Shown here in pieces: positions 45,967 to 55,600 of a stretch of DNA of 64,000 nt. The stretch lies in assembly GCF_019670105.1 (NCBI RefSeq), contig NZ_AP023032.1, forward strand, positions 1,606,972-1,670,971. Reading direction: 5' to 3'. The stretch is from Agarivorans albus. Its GTDB lineage: Bacteria; Pseudomonadota; Gammaproteobacteria; Enterobacterales; Celerinatantimonadaceae. The position numbers were made by a program, and so were the translations under genes. The first letter of the stretch is position 1. Every line of letters begins with the position of its first letter. The notes beneath the pieces are model-generated. The model had not been told where the DNA came from, did no database searches, and worked only from the letters and a program-made list of their open reading frames with translations.

Positions 45967-46893
45967 ATGGCGCGTCGTTTGCCTCCACTTAATGCCTTAA
46001 AAGCCTTTGAAGCGGCAGCAAGGCATCTTAGTTTTACCCGAGCAGCAGAAGAGCTTTTTGTGACTCAAGCCGCTGTTAGTCACCAAATTAAAGCCTTAGA
46101 AGAATTCTTAGGTTTAAAGCTTTTTAGAAGGAAAAACAGAGCCTTACTGCTAACCGAAGAAGGCCAAGGTTATTTTCTCGATATTAAAGATATTTTTATT
46201 TCGTTAACCGAGGCTACCGACCGTTTGCTCGCTCGTGGCGCCAAAGGAACGATAACGGTTAGTTTACAACCCAGTTTTGCCATCCAATGGCTAGTACCAC
46301 GTTTATCTCAATTTAGTGAGATGCATCCCGATATTGATGTTCGTATTAAAGCGGTTGATTTATACGAAGGTTCATTAACGGAAGATGTTGACGTTGCTAT
46401 TTATTACGGCAGAGGTAATTGGTCTGGCCTACGAGCCGACAAATTGCACACAGAGTATTTGGTTCCAGTCTGCGCCCCCAGTTTATTAGTGGGTGATAAA
46501 GCTTTAACTAAACCGGAGGATTTGCAATATCACACCCTATTGCATGATACCGCTCGCCACGATTGGAAAGCGTGGTTTAAATTGGTAGGGCTGCGACAAA
46601 TGAATGTGAATCATGGGCCTATATTTTCGCATTCAACCATGGTGCTACAAGCGGCGGTGTATGGGCAGGGGGTGGCACTAGGTCATAGCGTATTGGCTAA
46701 ACCTGAAATTGAAGCCGGCCGTTTAGTGTGTCCCTTTGAGCAAGTTTTACTGAGTAAAAACGCCTATTACATGGTGTGTAAACCCAGCCAAGCTGAACAA
46801 GGTAAATTGGTTGCTTTCCGTGAGTGGATGATTTCTTTGGTTGAGCAAGAGCAGCAAGAATTTGTGAATGAAGGTTTGGTAGACGCGGAGTGA
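45967..46893 (+). CDS. gcvA: Glycine cleavage system regulator GcvA (LysR family)
   Basis: 308 residues. The LysR helix-turn-helix is at residues 1-60 (LPPLNALKAFEAAARHLSFT). The C-terminal effector domain contains ISLTEATDRLL, DVAIYYGRGNW and FSHSTMVLQAA, all shared with E. coli GcvA. It controls the gcvTHP operon and the divergent gcvB gene. The start at 45967 gives MARRLPPLNAL, like MSKRLPPLNAL in E. coli, with TGGGAT upstream. The GTG at 45961 is less likely. ygdD overlaps its end by 4 bp. Confidence 0.95.
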   Translation: MARRLPPLNALKAFEAAARHLSFTRAAEELFVTQAAVSHQIKALEEFLGLKLFRRKNRALLLTEEGQGYFLDIKDIFISLTEATDRLLARGAKGTITVSLQPSFAIQWLVPRLSQFSEMHPDIDVRIKAVDLYEGSLTEDVDVAIYYGRGNWSGLRADKLHTEYLVPVCAPSLLVGDKALTKPEDLQYHTLLHDTARHDWKAWFKLVGLRQMNVNHGPIFSHSTMVLQAAVYGQGVALGHSVLAKPEIEAGRLVCPFEQVLLSKNAYYMVCKPSQAEQGKLVAFREWMISLVEQEQQEFVNEGLVDAE

Positions 46894-47261
46894 ATATGTT
46901 GAATCAAACGGCTTGGCCCTTAAGGCTGCTGTTGGCTGTAAGTGGCGCTGTTACCGTGATTATGGGCGCGGGTGCTGCGCATGGCTTCAGTCGCTTTTTG
47001 GGTGAGGCGCAATTATCGTGGATTGAAACCGGCGTGTTTTATCAAATCATTCATTTAGTGGCTGCTTTGGTAGTGATAGATAAACGCCGAACAACCGCTT
47101 TACTTTGGATTTTAGGTGGTTGGTTATTTGCCGGTAGCTTATACTGCTTGGCTTTTTTTGGCTCAAAGCTGTTTGGGCCAATAACCCCAATTGGTGGGTT
47201 TATTTTGATTATTGCTTGGTTGAGCCTAGCTTTGCCAACAAAGAGAAGTGTAAATGAGTAG
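46890..47261 (+). CDS. ygdD: DUF423 membrane protein YgdD
   Basis: 123 residues with four predicted membrane segments, DUF423 family, function unknown. GAGAAHGF near residue 27 and the ETGVFYQIIHLVA segment are characteristic. The gcvA-ygdD-rlmM order is conserved in E. coli. Its ATG overlaps the gcvA stop by 4 bp, and its end overlaps rlmM by 8 bp, so the three are probably translated from one mRNA. Confidence 0.93.
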   Translation: MNMLNQTAWPLRLLLAVSGAVTVIMGAGAAHGFSRFLGEAQLSWIETGVFYQIIHLVAALVVIDKRRTTALLWILGGWLFAGSLYCLAFFGSKLFGPITPIGGFILIIAWLSLALPTKRSVNE

Positions 47262-48315
47262 TATAATTTTGTATTGTCGCACTGGCTTTGAGAGCGACTG
47301 TGCTGCAGAGATCCAATTTCATGCTGAGCAGCTAGGGTTCTTTGGTTTTGCCAAAGCGAGCAGTGGCGCTGGTTTTGTGGAGTTTAGCTGCTATCAAGCT
47401 GAGCATTCACAAGCCTTGTATCAAGCGATAGATTTTCGTCAATTGGTGTTTGCTAGGCATTGGTTTTTAGCGCTTGTAGAATTACAACTCGATGAGGCAA
47501 ACCGCGTCGCATCTATACTTGCCATTGAGCAAAAGCTACCCAAGTGTGGCAGCCTACGTTTAGAGTATCCAGATACTAATGACGGTAAAGCTTTATCTAG
47601 CTTTTGCAAAAAATTTACTCGCCCGCTAGAAAATGCATTGGTGAAGCATCAATGGTTGACTAAAAAAGCGAATCCTAAGTTGCCAGCCATGCAGCTATTT
47701 TTTGTAAGCGGAACCCATTGCTGGATAGGCTACTCGGATACCCGCAATGGTAATGCTCAGCATAATGGTATATTACGTCTTAAGTTTCCAGCAGAAGCTC
47801 CAAGTCGCTCAACGCTTAAACTAGATGAAGCCTTTATGGTGTTGTTGAATGACGAAGAGCGAGAGCAGTATATTCAAAATGGCCAACATGCTGTTGATTT
47901 GGGTGCATGCCCGGGTGGTTGGACTTACCAATTAGTCAGACGAAACATGTTTGTGGCTGCTATTGATAATGGCCCTATGGCGCAATCGCTAATGGATACT
48001 GGCCAAGTGCAGCACTTTCGAGAAGATGGCTTTAAATATCAGCCAGAGCGCAGCAACGTAAGTTGGCTAGTTTGCGACATGGTAGAGCGTCCTGCTAAGG
48101 TAAGTCGTTTAATGTTGAAGTGGTTGGCAAATGGCTGGTGCCAATATGCAATGTTTAATTTGAAGTTGCCAATGAAGCAACGCTTTGCTGAGGTGAATCA
48201 GGATCTTAATTTGCTTAAAGAGGGCTTAAGTGAGTTAGGTTTTGAGCATGAAGTAAGGGCCAAGCACTTGTACCATGACCGAGAAGAAATTACCGTTTTT
48301 GCGCGTGTTTACTAG
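47254..48315 (+). CDS. rlmM: 23S rRNA 2'-O-ribose methyltransferase RlmM
   Basis: 353 residues (E. coli 366). It methylates the 2'-OH of C2498 in 23S rRNA. The N-terminal THUMP-type domain (residues 1-180) is followed by a Rossmann domain with the SAM-binding motif VDLGACPGGWTYQL near residue 215. The catalytic K-D-K-E-type residues are spread through DMVERPAKVS and FNLKLPMKQRF. A bidirectional terminator follows. Confidence 0.96.
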   Translation: MSSIILYCRTGFESDCAAEIQFHAEQLGFFGFAKASSGAGFVEFSCYQAEHSQALYQAIDFRQLVFARHWFLALVELQLDEANRVASILAIEQKLPKCGSLRLEYPDTNDGKALSSFCKKFTRPLENALVKHQWLTKKANPKLPAMQLFFVSGTHCWIGYSDTRNGNAQHNGILRLKFPAEAPSRSTLKLDEAFMVLLNDEEREQYIQNGQHAVDLGACPGGWTYQLVRRNMFVAAIDNGPMAQSLMDTGQVQHFREDGFKYQPERSNVSWLVCDMVERPAKVSRLMLKWLANGWCQYAMFNLKLPMKQRFAEVNQDLNLLKEGLSELGFEHEVRAKHLYHDREEITVFARVY

Positions 48316-48334
48316 GGCAGCAAGACTGAGCATC

Positions 48335-48361
48335 AAAAAAGGCAGCTAGGCTGCCTTTTTT
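48335..48361. terminator. Bidirectional terminator after rlmM
   Basis: AAAAAAGGCAGC-TAG-GCTGCCTTTTTT lies between the convergent rlmM and isocitrate dehydrogenase genes. Confidence 0.92.
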
Positions 48362-48383
48362 GTTATTTACGCTGCTATCAGCT

Positions 48384-49391
48384 TTATAGGCGATCTAGAA
48401 TCGCTTGTGTAAACTCTTTAGTACCGGCTGTGCCACCTAAATCGCGAGTGGTTCTGTCACCGCTGGCAATAACGTCTTTCACTGCATTAAGAATATTGGC
48501 CGCTTTGTCTTCCATACCTAAATATTCAAGCATTTGAATACTGGCTAGAATAACCGACGTTGGGTTTGCAATATCTTGGCCTGCGATATCTGGCGCGCTG
48601 CCGTGCACGGCTTCAAAAATTGCTGCTCGTTCACCAATATTAGCACCAGGTGCCATACCAAGGCCGCCCACTAATCCGGCACACAAGTCTGACAAAATAT
48701 CACCAAACAAGTTAGTGGTAACCATTACGTCGAAACGTTCTGGGTACATCACTAAGTTCATACACGCTGCGTCAACAATCATTTCTTCAGATTCGATATC
48801 TGGGTATTGTTTAGCGATTTCACGAGCCACTTCTAGGAATAGGCCTGAAGTTGATTTCATGATGTTTGCTTTGTGAACTGCCGTTACTTTTTTTCGGCCT
48901 TCGCGGCGGGCAAGCTCGTAGGCAAACTTTACAATACGCTCTGCGCCGTCTCGAGTGATTACACTCATTGCTTCTGCGCTAGTGCCATCTTCACTACGTT
49001 TTTGGCCAACACCTGAGTACATGCCTTCGGTGTTTTCACGAACGGTAATAATATCTACGTCTTCGTAACGCGCTTTAGTACCAACAAAAGAGCGCACAGG
49101 GCGTAAGTTGGCGTAAAGGTCAAAGTGTTTACGCATAGACACGTTGATTGATGTAAAGCCAGTGCCAACCGGTGTGGTTAGCGGGCCTTTTAAGGCGATG
49201 CCATTTTGCTCGATAAGTTGCAGTGATTTTTCAGGCAACAGGCTGCCATCGCTTTCTAGGGCTGCTAGACCTGCGTTGGCAAAATCATATTCGAAACCAC
49301 AACCCGCTTTATCCATAATCGCGATTGCACTTTCGATAATACTAGGGCCAATACCATCTCCAGGTATGACGGTGATTCGTCTTGTTGACAT
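48384..49391 (-). CDS. NAD-type isocitrate dehydrogenase
   Basis: 335 residues of the isocitrate/isopropylmalate dehydrogenase family, the short form with ITVIPGDGIGPSI at the N-terminus. Substrate-binding and Mg-binding segments are TVRENTEGMYSGVGQ, AVHKANIMKSTSGLF and DAACMNLVMYPERFDVMV. EAVHGSAPDIAG is the cofactor segment. The AVHGSAPDIAG form lacks the Lys-Tyr of NADP enzymes, so NAD is likely. I start at 49391 (MSTRRITVIPG) with AGGAAGAG upstream. A 31-residue extension in the same frame is unlikely. Confidence 0.85.
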   Translation of the reverse strand: MSTRRITVIPGDGIGPSIIESAIAIMDKAGCGFEYDFANAGLAALESDGSLLPEKSLQLIEQNGIALKGPLTTPVGTGFTSINVSMRKHFDLYANLRPVRSFVGTKARYEDVDIITVRENTEGMYSGVGQKRSEDGTSAEAMSVITRDGAERIVKFAYELARREGRKKVTAVHKANIMKSTSGLFLEVAREIAKQYPDIESEEMIVDAACMNLVMYPERFDVMVTTNLFGDILSDLCAGLVGGLGMAPGANIGERAAIFEAVHGSAPDIAGQDIANPTSVILASIQMLEYLGMEDKAANILNAVKDVIASGDRTTRDLGGTAGTKEFTQAILDRL

Positions 49392-49585
49392 ATCTCTTCC
49401 TAATTCGTAGGCATTTTTATTATTTAAGGGGGAGGAGGTAACACTCCGTGTTAATGCCCGAAGTTTGAGGTGTTCGGGCAACACAGAGTTTACATTTTTT
49501 TAACGCAATACTCAAAAGGAAATAGCTAATACTAAGGTATTAGCTTGATTACAATACAAAAATCTATTAGCGCTATTGAGCCTAG

Positions 49586-51472
49586 TTAAAACTTGAATAC
49601 TTCTACTGATTTATTCAAGCGCGTGGCAATATTGCTTAATTCTTCAACCATTTTGCTATTGTTTTCTGAGCTATCAAAAGTGGTTTTCGCTAAGTCATTT
49701 ATGCCTACTATGCTGCTGTTTATTTCTGCTGCTACTAGGGTTTGCTGCTCCGCTGCTGTCGCTATTTGAGCGTTCATATCGTGGATTACCGAAATTGAAT
49801 CGCTAATAGCATTAAGCGCTTGATTGGCTAGCTCTGATTTTTCTGAAGTTTGTTGGGCATCTTTTGCATTTGTCTCCATTAGAGAGACGGAGTTCTTAGC
49901 TTCAGTTTGCAGATTAGTGATCATTTCTTGAATTTCATTGGTGCTGTCTTGAGTTCTATTGGCTAAGTTTCTTACTTCATCGGCCACTACCGCAAACCCA
50001 CGGCCTTGTTCTCCTGCTCGAGCAGCTTCAATCGCCGCATTAAGCGCCAGCAAGTTGGTTTGTTCAGCAATGCCTCTAATTACTTCCAAAATCCGACCAA
50101 TGCCTTCCGTTTCCATTTCAAGTTTACCAATTACTTGCTGTACTTCTTCGATCCCCGAAACTAATAAGCTTATGTTACTGTTCATTTCATTGACTACGCT
50201 GATACCTTGGCTTGACTGCTCATTTGCTTCTGTCGCTGCGCTAGATGCTTGCAGAGCGTTGCGAGCAACTTCGTCAACAGTCACGGTCATTTGATTCATT
50301 GCAGTAGAGGTTTGTTCTAGTTGCATCATTTGTGATTCTGAGCTGGTATTTACAGACGTCGCTGATTCATGAATGCGTGAAGAGGATTGATTGAGCTGTT
50401 CGGTTGCAGTGTTTATTCCGGTAACAATGTTGGTTAGGCTATTCACCATCGATAATACCGCTTGGTAAATGCCTGTTTCCTGGCCAGATTGCTGGGAAGA
50501 GTAACGCAGATCTCCTTTTGCAATATTTTGGACTATGGTTTCGATGGTGGCAGGCTCTCCTCCAATAGGGCCATACATAAGCTTCATTACTACCCAATAA
50601 CACACGGCTAATGCGAGCAGCAGCAGGAAGATTGCTATCGAGATGGTAAGCACAAGGTTCTCATTGGAAGCGCGATTAATATTTTCCCACTTGTCCCACG
50701 CCCATACCGTCCAATTCAGGTTAGCAACTTTTGCTGACACAACAGAGTACTCATTTCCGTCAAATTCGTAGTCATGCTGGCTGGATGCTTGATCGTTGTA
50801 TTGACGGTAGGATGGACGTAATTCAAATAAGTTTTTGCCGATGTAGTCGGTGTACTTCGAAGCGATAACAAAGCCGTCTTCTCGGCTCACAAACAACTGG
50901 TTGTTTTCCGATAAACCGTCAATGAAGCTAGTGATCTGATTAAGCGCGAGATTGACCGACAATATGGCTACCGGCTTACCATTTCGAATAACAGGCACAG
51001 CCACAGCCATCACTACATCACCAGTACTACTTGTATAGGGAGTGGTCACGATCTTAGGCTCATTGGCCATGCCTCTTCGATACCACTCCCTATTTAGTTG
51101 CTTTGCGTTGAAGTTAGGAATAATACCGTCATTACTTGCGGCGTAAGTGTCGCCATTTTCCAAACCTACATAAGCATTAAGTACTTCTAAGGCGTCTTGT
51201 ATTTTGTGCAGGCTAGCGACTAGCGGCTTTTCATCAATTTTTCCGCTAGCACTTAAAGGGAGTTCAGAAGCTTTGAGCTTAAGCGTATCAAAGTAACGAT
51301 TCATTTTTTGTTCAATGGCTTTAGAAATTAAAAACGCCTGGTTGTTTAGTTGGCTGCTGTAATTAACTTCTGATGCAGACTTAAAATTTAAAAAACCGAT
51401 GACAGAAATGAAAATGATGATGGCTGAAATGAGTAAACCCATTAGTGAAAGGATTTTGGCCTTAGCGCTCAT
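49586..51472 (-). CDS. Methyl-accepting chemotaxis protein with dCache sensor
   Basis: 628 residues. The order is: membrane segment 1 (residues 9-30), a periplasmic dCache-type domain of about 240 residues ([20 protein letters not shown] and the [16 protein letters not shown] strand), membrane segment 2 (about 277-300), a HAMP-like region, and a signalling domain with the tip [20 protein letters not shown] and [14 protein letters not shown]. dCache domains often bind amino acids or organic acids, but the ligand cannot be read here. No C-terminal pentapeptide for CheR docking is present. Confidence 0.9.
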   Translation of the reverse strand: MSAKAKILSLMGLLISAIIIFISVIGFLNFKSASEVNYSSQLNNQAFLISKAIEQKMNRYFDTLKLKASELPLSASGKIDEKPLVASLHKIQDALEVLNAYVGLENGDTYAASNDGIIPNFNAKQLNREWYRRGMANEPKIVTTPYTSSTGDVVMAVAVPVIRNGKPVAILSVNLALNQITSFIDGLSENNQLFVSREDGFVIASKYTDYIGKNLFELRPSYRQYNDQASSQHDYEFDGNEYSVVSAKVANLNWTVWAWDKWENINRASNENLVLTISIAIFLLLLALAVCYWVVMKLMYGPIGGEPATIETIVQNIAKGDLRYSSQQSGQETGIYQAVLSMVNSLTNIVTGINTATEQLNQSSSRIHESATSVNTSSESQMMQLEQTSTAMNQMTVTVDEVARNALQASSAATEANEQSSQGISVVNEMNSNISLLVSGIEEVQQVIGKLEMETEGIGRILEVIRGIAEQTNLLALNAAIEAARAGEQGRGFAVVADEVRNLANRTQDSTNEIQEMITNLQTEAKNSVSLMETNAKDAQQTSEKSELANQALNAISDSISVIHDMNAQIATAAEQQTLVAAEINSSIVGINDLAKTTFDSSENNSKMVEELSNIATRLNKSVEVFKF

Positions 51473-51632
51473 AGAGTTAGTCCCTTAACTTTTACAAGAG
51501 AAATAGCAGTAATAAATAAAAACTGTTCTTACACTATAGTCCACAAAAACGGGTGTTAAGTAGCTTAATAGTTTTTAAGGAGTTAAATTAAAAACGCCGC
51601 TAAAAGGACTGCCACTTAATGAGCCTGGGGAT

Positions 51633-52415
51633 TTAATTGCTGGGCACCTGTTGATAGCGCAGTTGTTTGAGAGAAAAGCCAAGCTGTAAATCGATTCGCA
51701 GGCTTAATAGCTGCTTAGCTAAGTTGAGCTGTTCGGCATTGCTTTGTACTTTCTGTGCGAGTTTGTCGGGGGTAGGGGCATCTAGTATAGCTTGTGCATC
51801 GGAATAGTTGTTTAACAGAGTTTTAGCACTTTTAGCTCCTATTCCGGCAACGCCGGCAACATTAACGCTGCTAATACCAACAAGGGCCCAGTAGTCGGTA
51901 AGTTGGGAGATGGTAATGCCAAATTTGTTTTCTACTTCATCTATGGATATATATTCTCGGCGAAAATAGTCGTACAGATTAACCCCGTTGTTGAGCAGGC
52001 TGTAATAGCCTCTGTCAGTAGACACTATGGTTACCGGGTAACTAGCCGCAGCTGCTTTGCTGGCAATAGTCGCACAGATATCGTCGGCTTCTTCATCTGG
52101 AGCTGAAACTGAATCAATGCCGAGATCTAATAGATGGTCTTTTAGGTTTTCTAACTGTTTAGCAAGTTGCTCCGGCATGGGCGAACGGTTTTGTTTGTAA
52201 TCGGGAAAAAGCTGTTCACGCCAAGCGCAGCGTTCTCCATCGAATACCGCAATAATGTGTGAAGGTTTCAGGCTAGCAATAATGCGCTTACAAGCGCTGC
52301 CTAAGGCCATGGTGGTGGCATTATCTAAAGCCCCATTAGGCGTTCTTTGCTGCTGCACAGCATAGATACGTCTAATGAGGTTTAATGCGTCGATGATGAC
52401 AAGTTGTTTAGCCAA
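51633..52415 (-). CDS. xni: Flap endonuclease-like protein Xni (exonuclease IX)
   Basis: 260 residues. PIN-type nuclease fold with VIIDALNLIRRIYAV at the N-terminus, VFDGERCAWREQLFPDYKQN, DEEADDICATIASK and VSTDRGYYSLL. The helix-hairpin-helix GVAGIGAKSAKTLL is near residue 195. It binds flap DNA, and E. coli Xni lacks part of the usual metal site. It follows ppnN on the same strand after 24 bp. Confidence 0.93.
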   Translation of the reverse strand: MAKQLVIIDALNLIRRIYAVQQQRTPNGALDNATTMALGSACKRIIASLKPSHIIAVFDGERCAWREQLFPDYKQNRSPMPEQLAKQLENLKDHLLDLGIDSVSAPDEEADDICATIASKAAAASYPVTIVSTDRGYYSLLNNGVNLYDYFRREYISIDEVENKFGITISQLTDYWALVGISSVNVAGVAGIGAKSAKTLLNNYSDAQAILDAPTPDKLAQKVQSNAEQLNLAKQLLSLRIDLQLGFSLKQLRYQQVPSN

Positions 52416-52439
52416 TTTCGAACTCGCCTATGGCAAATG

Positions 52440-53801
52440 TCATTTAGCTTTTCCAACCCTGTAGCAGGGCTCGTAATTGCTTCCTGGTAGCTTCATACGG
52501 TGTTGAGAGACAAAGTCTTTTAAGAGTTTATCTAACATTTTCATTATTTTAGGGTCACCGTCAATAATAAACGGGCCGTGTTTTTCTATTTGTTTGATGC
52601 CTTCATCTTTCACATTGCCACTTACAATGGCAGAAAATGCTCTACGTAAGTTAGCGGCTAGATCTTGTGGTGCTTGGTCGAAGTGCAAATTAAGCTTCTC
52701 GACATTTTCGTGTAGCGGCTCAAATGGGTGTTGAAAGTCACTATCAATTTTTAAGCTCCAGTTAAATGAATAGGCGTCACCAATTGCTCGGCGGTAGTCT
52801 TTCACTTTTGGCATCATCTGTTTAATTACTTGTGCAGCTCTAGCCGAATCATCAATGATTATTTGATAGCGCTGCTGAGCTTCGTGCCCTAATGTTGCGC
52901 CAATAAATTCATCGATGCTTTTAAAGTACTCCTCGCTGGATTTTGGGCCGGTAAGAACAATAGGCAAAGGTTGGCGGGCATTTTCTGGGTGGAGCATAAT
53001 GCCAAGAATATATAACAGTTCTTCAGCCGTTCCGGCACCACCCGGGAAGATAACGATAGCGTGGCCCATTCGAACAAAGGCTTCTAAGCGCTTTTCAATA
53101 TCGGGCAGAATGATCAGTTCATTTACTATTGGATTGGGTGGCTCGGCCGCAATAATACTGGGTTCGGTTAAGCCAATATAGCGACCGTCGTTTACCCGCT
53201 GTTTGGCATGGCCTACTGCTGCTCCTTTCATTGGACCTTCCATAGCGCCTGGACCACAACCAGTGCATATGTTTAGCTCTCGTAATCCCAGTTGGCTGCC
53301 TACTTCTCGTGTGTACTGGTATTCAACATCATTAATTGAATGACCGCCCCAGCACACGACCAAATTTGGCTCGGTTCTAGGGTGAATAACTCGAGCGTTT
53401 CGCAGCATCGAAAAGACTAAGTTAGTAATGTGCGATGATTGATTGAGGTCGAGGTGGGCTTGTTCTTTAATTTCGTTAGAAACATATAAAATGTCGCGAA
53501 GTACGCTAAACAGGTGTTCTTGAATACCGCGAATAATTTCGCCATCAACAAAGGCATCTTCAGGGGCATTGGCGAGTTCGAGCTTTACTCCTCGCTCTCG
53601 GCTTAATACATTTATCTCAAAGTTTTTGTAACGTTCTAGAATTTCACGGCTGCTATCAGTTTTACTGCCGGAGTTGAGCACTGCCAAGCTGCAGTTTCGG
53701 TACAATAGATAAATATCTTCTGAGGCACTTAAGGTGAGTTGATCTACTTCGAGCTTTGACAGTAAGTTCATACTGCCCACAGGGTTTATATGGGTAATCA
53801 T
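52440..53801 (-). CDS. ppnN: Nucleotide 5'-monophosphate nucleosidase PpnN
   Basis: 453 residues, close to E. coli PpnN (YgdH, 454). It cleaves purine and pyrimidine nucleoside monophosphates to base and ribose 5-phosphate, and is stimulated by (p)ppGpp. The central LOG-type domain has the PGGAGTAEE motif (residues about 252-260), with [19 protein letters not shown] just before it. ATG at 53801 gives [11 protein letters not shown], aligning with E. coli MITHISPLGSM, with GAGG upstream. A GTG two codons earlier is possible. Confidence 0.95.
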   Translation of the reverse strand: MITHINPVGSMNLLSKLEVDQLTLSASEDIYLLYRNCSLAVLNSGSKTDSSREILERYKNFEINVLSRERGVKLELANAPEDAFVDGEIIRGIQEHLFSVLRDILYVSNEIKEQAHLDLNQSSHITNLVFSMLRNARVIHPRTEPNLVVCWGGHSINDVEYQYTREVGSQLGLRELNICTGCGPGAMEGPMKGAAVGHAKQRVNDGRYIGLTEPSIIAAEPPNPIVNELIILPDIEKRLEAFVRMGHAIVIFPGGAGTAEELLYILGIMLHPENARQPLPIVLTGPKSSEEYFKSIDEFIGATLGHEAQQRYQIIIDDSARAAQVIKQMMPKVKDYRRAIGDAYSFNWSLKIDSDFQHPFEPLHENVEKLNLHFDQAPQDLAANLRRAFSAIVSGNVKDEGIKQIEKHGPFIIDGDPKIMKMLDKLLKDFVSQHRMKLPGSNYEPCYRVGKAK

Positions 53802-53893
53802 CGACACCTCACGGTTAATTTGCGGATCGCAACTTAGAGTATAGCGTGAGGCGTCAAGTTAGCGTTGAGTTTCTCAACCCAACGTTAAACTAA

Positions 53894-55486
53894 CTAGCTG
53901 ATTATGTTAACTTTGTCACGACCACTGCTCTTTGATTCATACAGTGCTTGGTCGGCTCGTTCAAAAGCATCTAGTGGTTTGTCGCTTTCTTTAAACAAGG
54001 TAGCACCAATAGACACAGTGATAGATACCTGTTGGTCTTTAAACCTAAATGGCAAGGCTTTTATTTGCTCTCGGATGTTGTCCAGTGGCACCATTACCGC
54101 GTCGGGTGAAATATTTGGCATAAGTAGCACAAACTCTTCGCCGCCAAAACGTGCTAAAAAGTCGGTGTCTCTTAGGTTGTTTTGCAAAGCACGGGCAATC
54201 ACTTTAAGTGCTTTGTCTCCTGCCATATGGCCAAATTTGTCGTTAATTGATTTGAAGTGGTCAATATCAATAACTGCCATGCCTAGATTGTAGCCGTAAC
54301 GCTTCCAGCGCTTGTACTCAAGCTCTAGTCGTTCATCTAAAGCCGCGCGGTTATACACTTGGGTTAGGCTATCAATAAACAATTTGTGCTTGTGAGCATT
54401 AAGGCGTTTTTTGTACTCGTGAGTTTCTTCACGAACCAGACGAAGTTTTAGCTCTACATTACCTAGTTCATCTAACAGCTCGCTAGTGCGTTGCTCAAGT
54501 TGTTCTTTCTCTTTGAACACATCAGCAATTTGAATCAAGCGATTTTGAATAGAGCTTTTTAGGGTGTCTAAATCGTTACTTGAACGAACTTCGGCACCTA
54601 GTTCTAATAAACGATTTTTCAGTAAACCGTCACTTTGTTTTTGGTCTTTATGAATAGACTTCGATTGACTCAAGGAGTCATTAAATTGGTCGTGAACACC
54701 GCCTAAGCTCTCATTAAGAGAATATAAAAACTCTTGTGAAGCTTTACGTTCTTCACGGCTACCTTCAATGACTAGTTGAATAACTTTTATGCACAAACTT
54801 GGTAGTTCTTCAGGCTCAATGCCTACTAATAGGTCTGAGCGAACTTGGCCAAGTTTGGTTCCTACGTCACCGGTGTAATCTAATTCGGTAATTAGCCTCT
54901 GAAGATCATCACATATACGTTTGTGAAGGCGATTATTGAGGATGCTTTCTTTAGGTTTTACAGCAGGTGTTGAATCATTTGATAAGGGAGCACCACCAAG
55001 AGCAGGTTTGTTGATCAATGCTTGGTAGTAATAATTTAGTAGCTGTTCAAGGCGTTGCTGATTGTCGTTGTGAGAATAAGCAGGCTCTTGTTCTAAAAAG
55101 TCGGTTAGTTTACGGCGTAATTGCGGTGGTAAACCGTTGATACGTTTAAGTGATTCGCCCGACGTTTTAATAATTCGTTGATTGTGCGCCAGTAGTGTTT
55201 TAAGTGTTTCGCTGTGTTGCTTGAACAGCCCATCTAATTCGTTTTGGTATTGAGAAATAGCCGACAGGTCTTCATTACTTTCAACTTCTTGGATAAGTTG
55301 TTCAAGTTTTTGATCGAGCTGTTCGTCTAGACCATAACAAATTTTTGACAGGCGAGAAATTAGCTGGCTTATTGCTTTTTTTTCCATTCTAACCTTTGCA
55401 TCTTGGTTTGAAGGATTTTTGTTGGAACTGTCAATTTCGTTTCTCACCAACGCAAGTCGCTTCTTAATAGTGATGATATCGCTCAT
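53894..55486 (-). CDS. Diguanylate cyclase
   Basis: 530 residues. The N-terminal 370 residues are helical and coiled-coil with no membrane segment or named sensor domain. The C-terminal GGDEF domain (from about residue 365) makes c-di-GMP from two GTP. The active site is RFGGEEFVLL with GGEEF at 448-452, and the inhibitory I-site RDTD is at 439-442, exactly five residues upstream, so the enzyme should be active and product-inhibited. It lies 114 bp after a TPR protein gene with a degenerate GGDEF-like domain on the same strand. Confidence 0.93.
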   Translation of the reverse strand: MSDIITIKKRLALVRNEIDSSNKNPSNQDAKVRMEKKAISQLISRLSKICYGLDEQLDQKLEQLIQEVESNEDLSAISQYQNELDGLFKQHSETLKTLLAHNQRIIKTSGESLKRINGLPPQLRRKLTDFLEQEPAYSHNDNQQRLEQLLNYYYQALINKPALGGAPLSNDSTPAVKPKESILNNRLHKRICDDLQRLITELDYTGDVGTKLGQVRSDLLVGIEPEELPSLCIKVIQLVIEGSREERKASQEFLYSLNESLGGVHDQFNDSLSQSKSIHKDQKQSDGLLKNRLLELGAEVRSSNDLDTLKSSIQNRLIQIADVFKEKEQLEQRTSELLDELGNVELKLRLVREETHEYKKRLNAHKHKLFIDSLTQVYNRAALDERLELEYKRWKRYGYNLGMAVIDIDHFKSINDKFGHMAGDKALKVIARALQNNLRDTDFLARFGGEEFVLLMPNISPDAVMVPLDNIREQIKALPFRFKDQQVSITVSIGATLFKESDKPLDAFERADQALYESKSSGRDKVNIIS

Positions 55487-55600
55487 CGTTTAAACCAATA
55501 CTTCCTAGCGTGCCTAACATAATAAAATTAGCATAACATGAGATCTTTGATAACTACAGCAGCTCAAGTGTCATAGTTTTTGGCTGCTGTTTGCATAAGT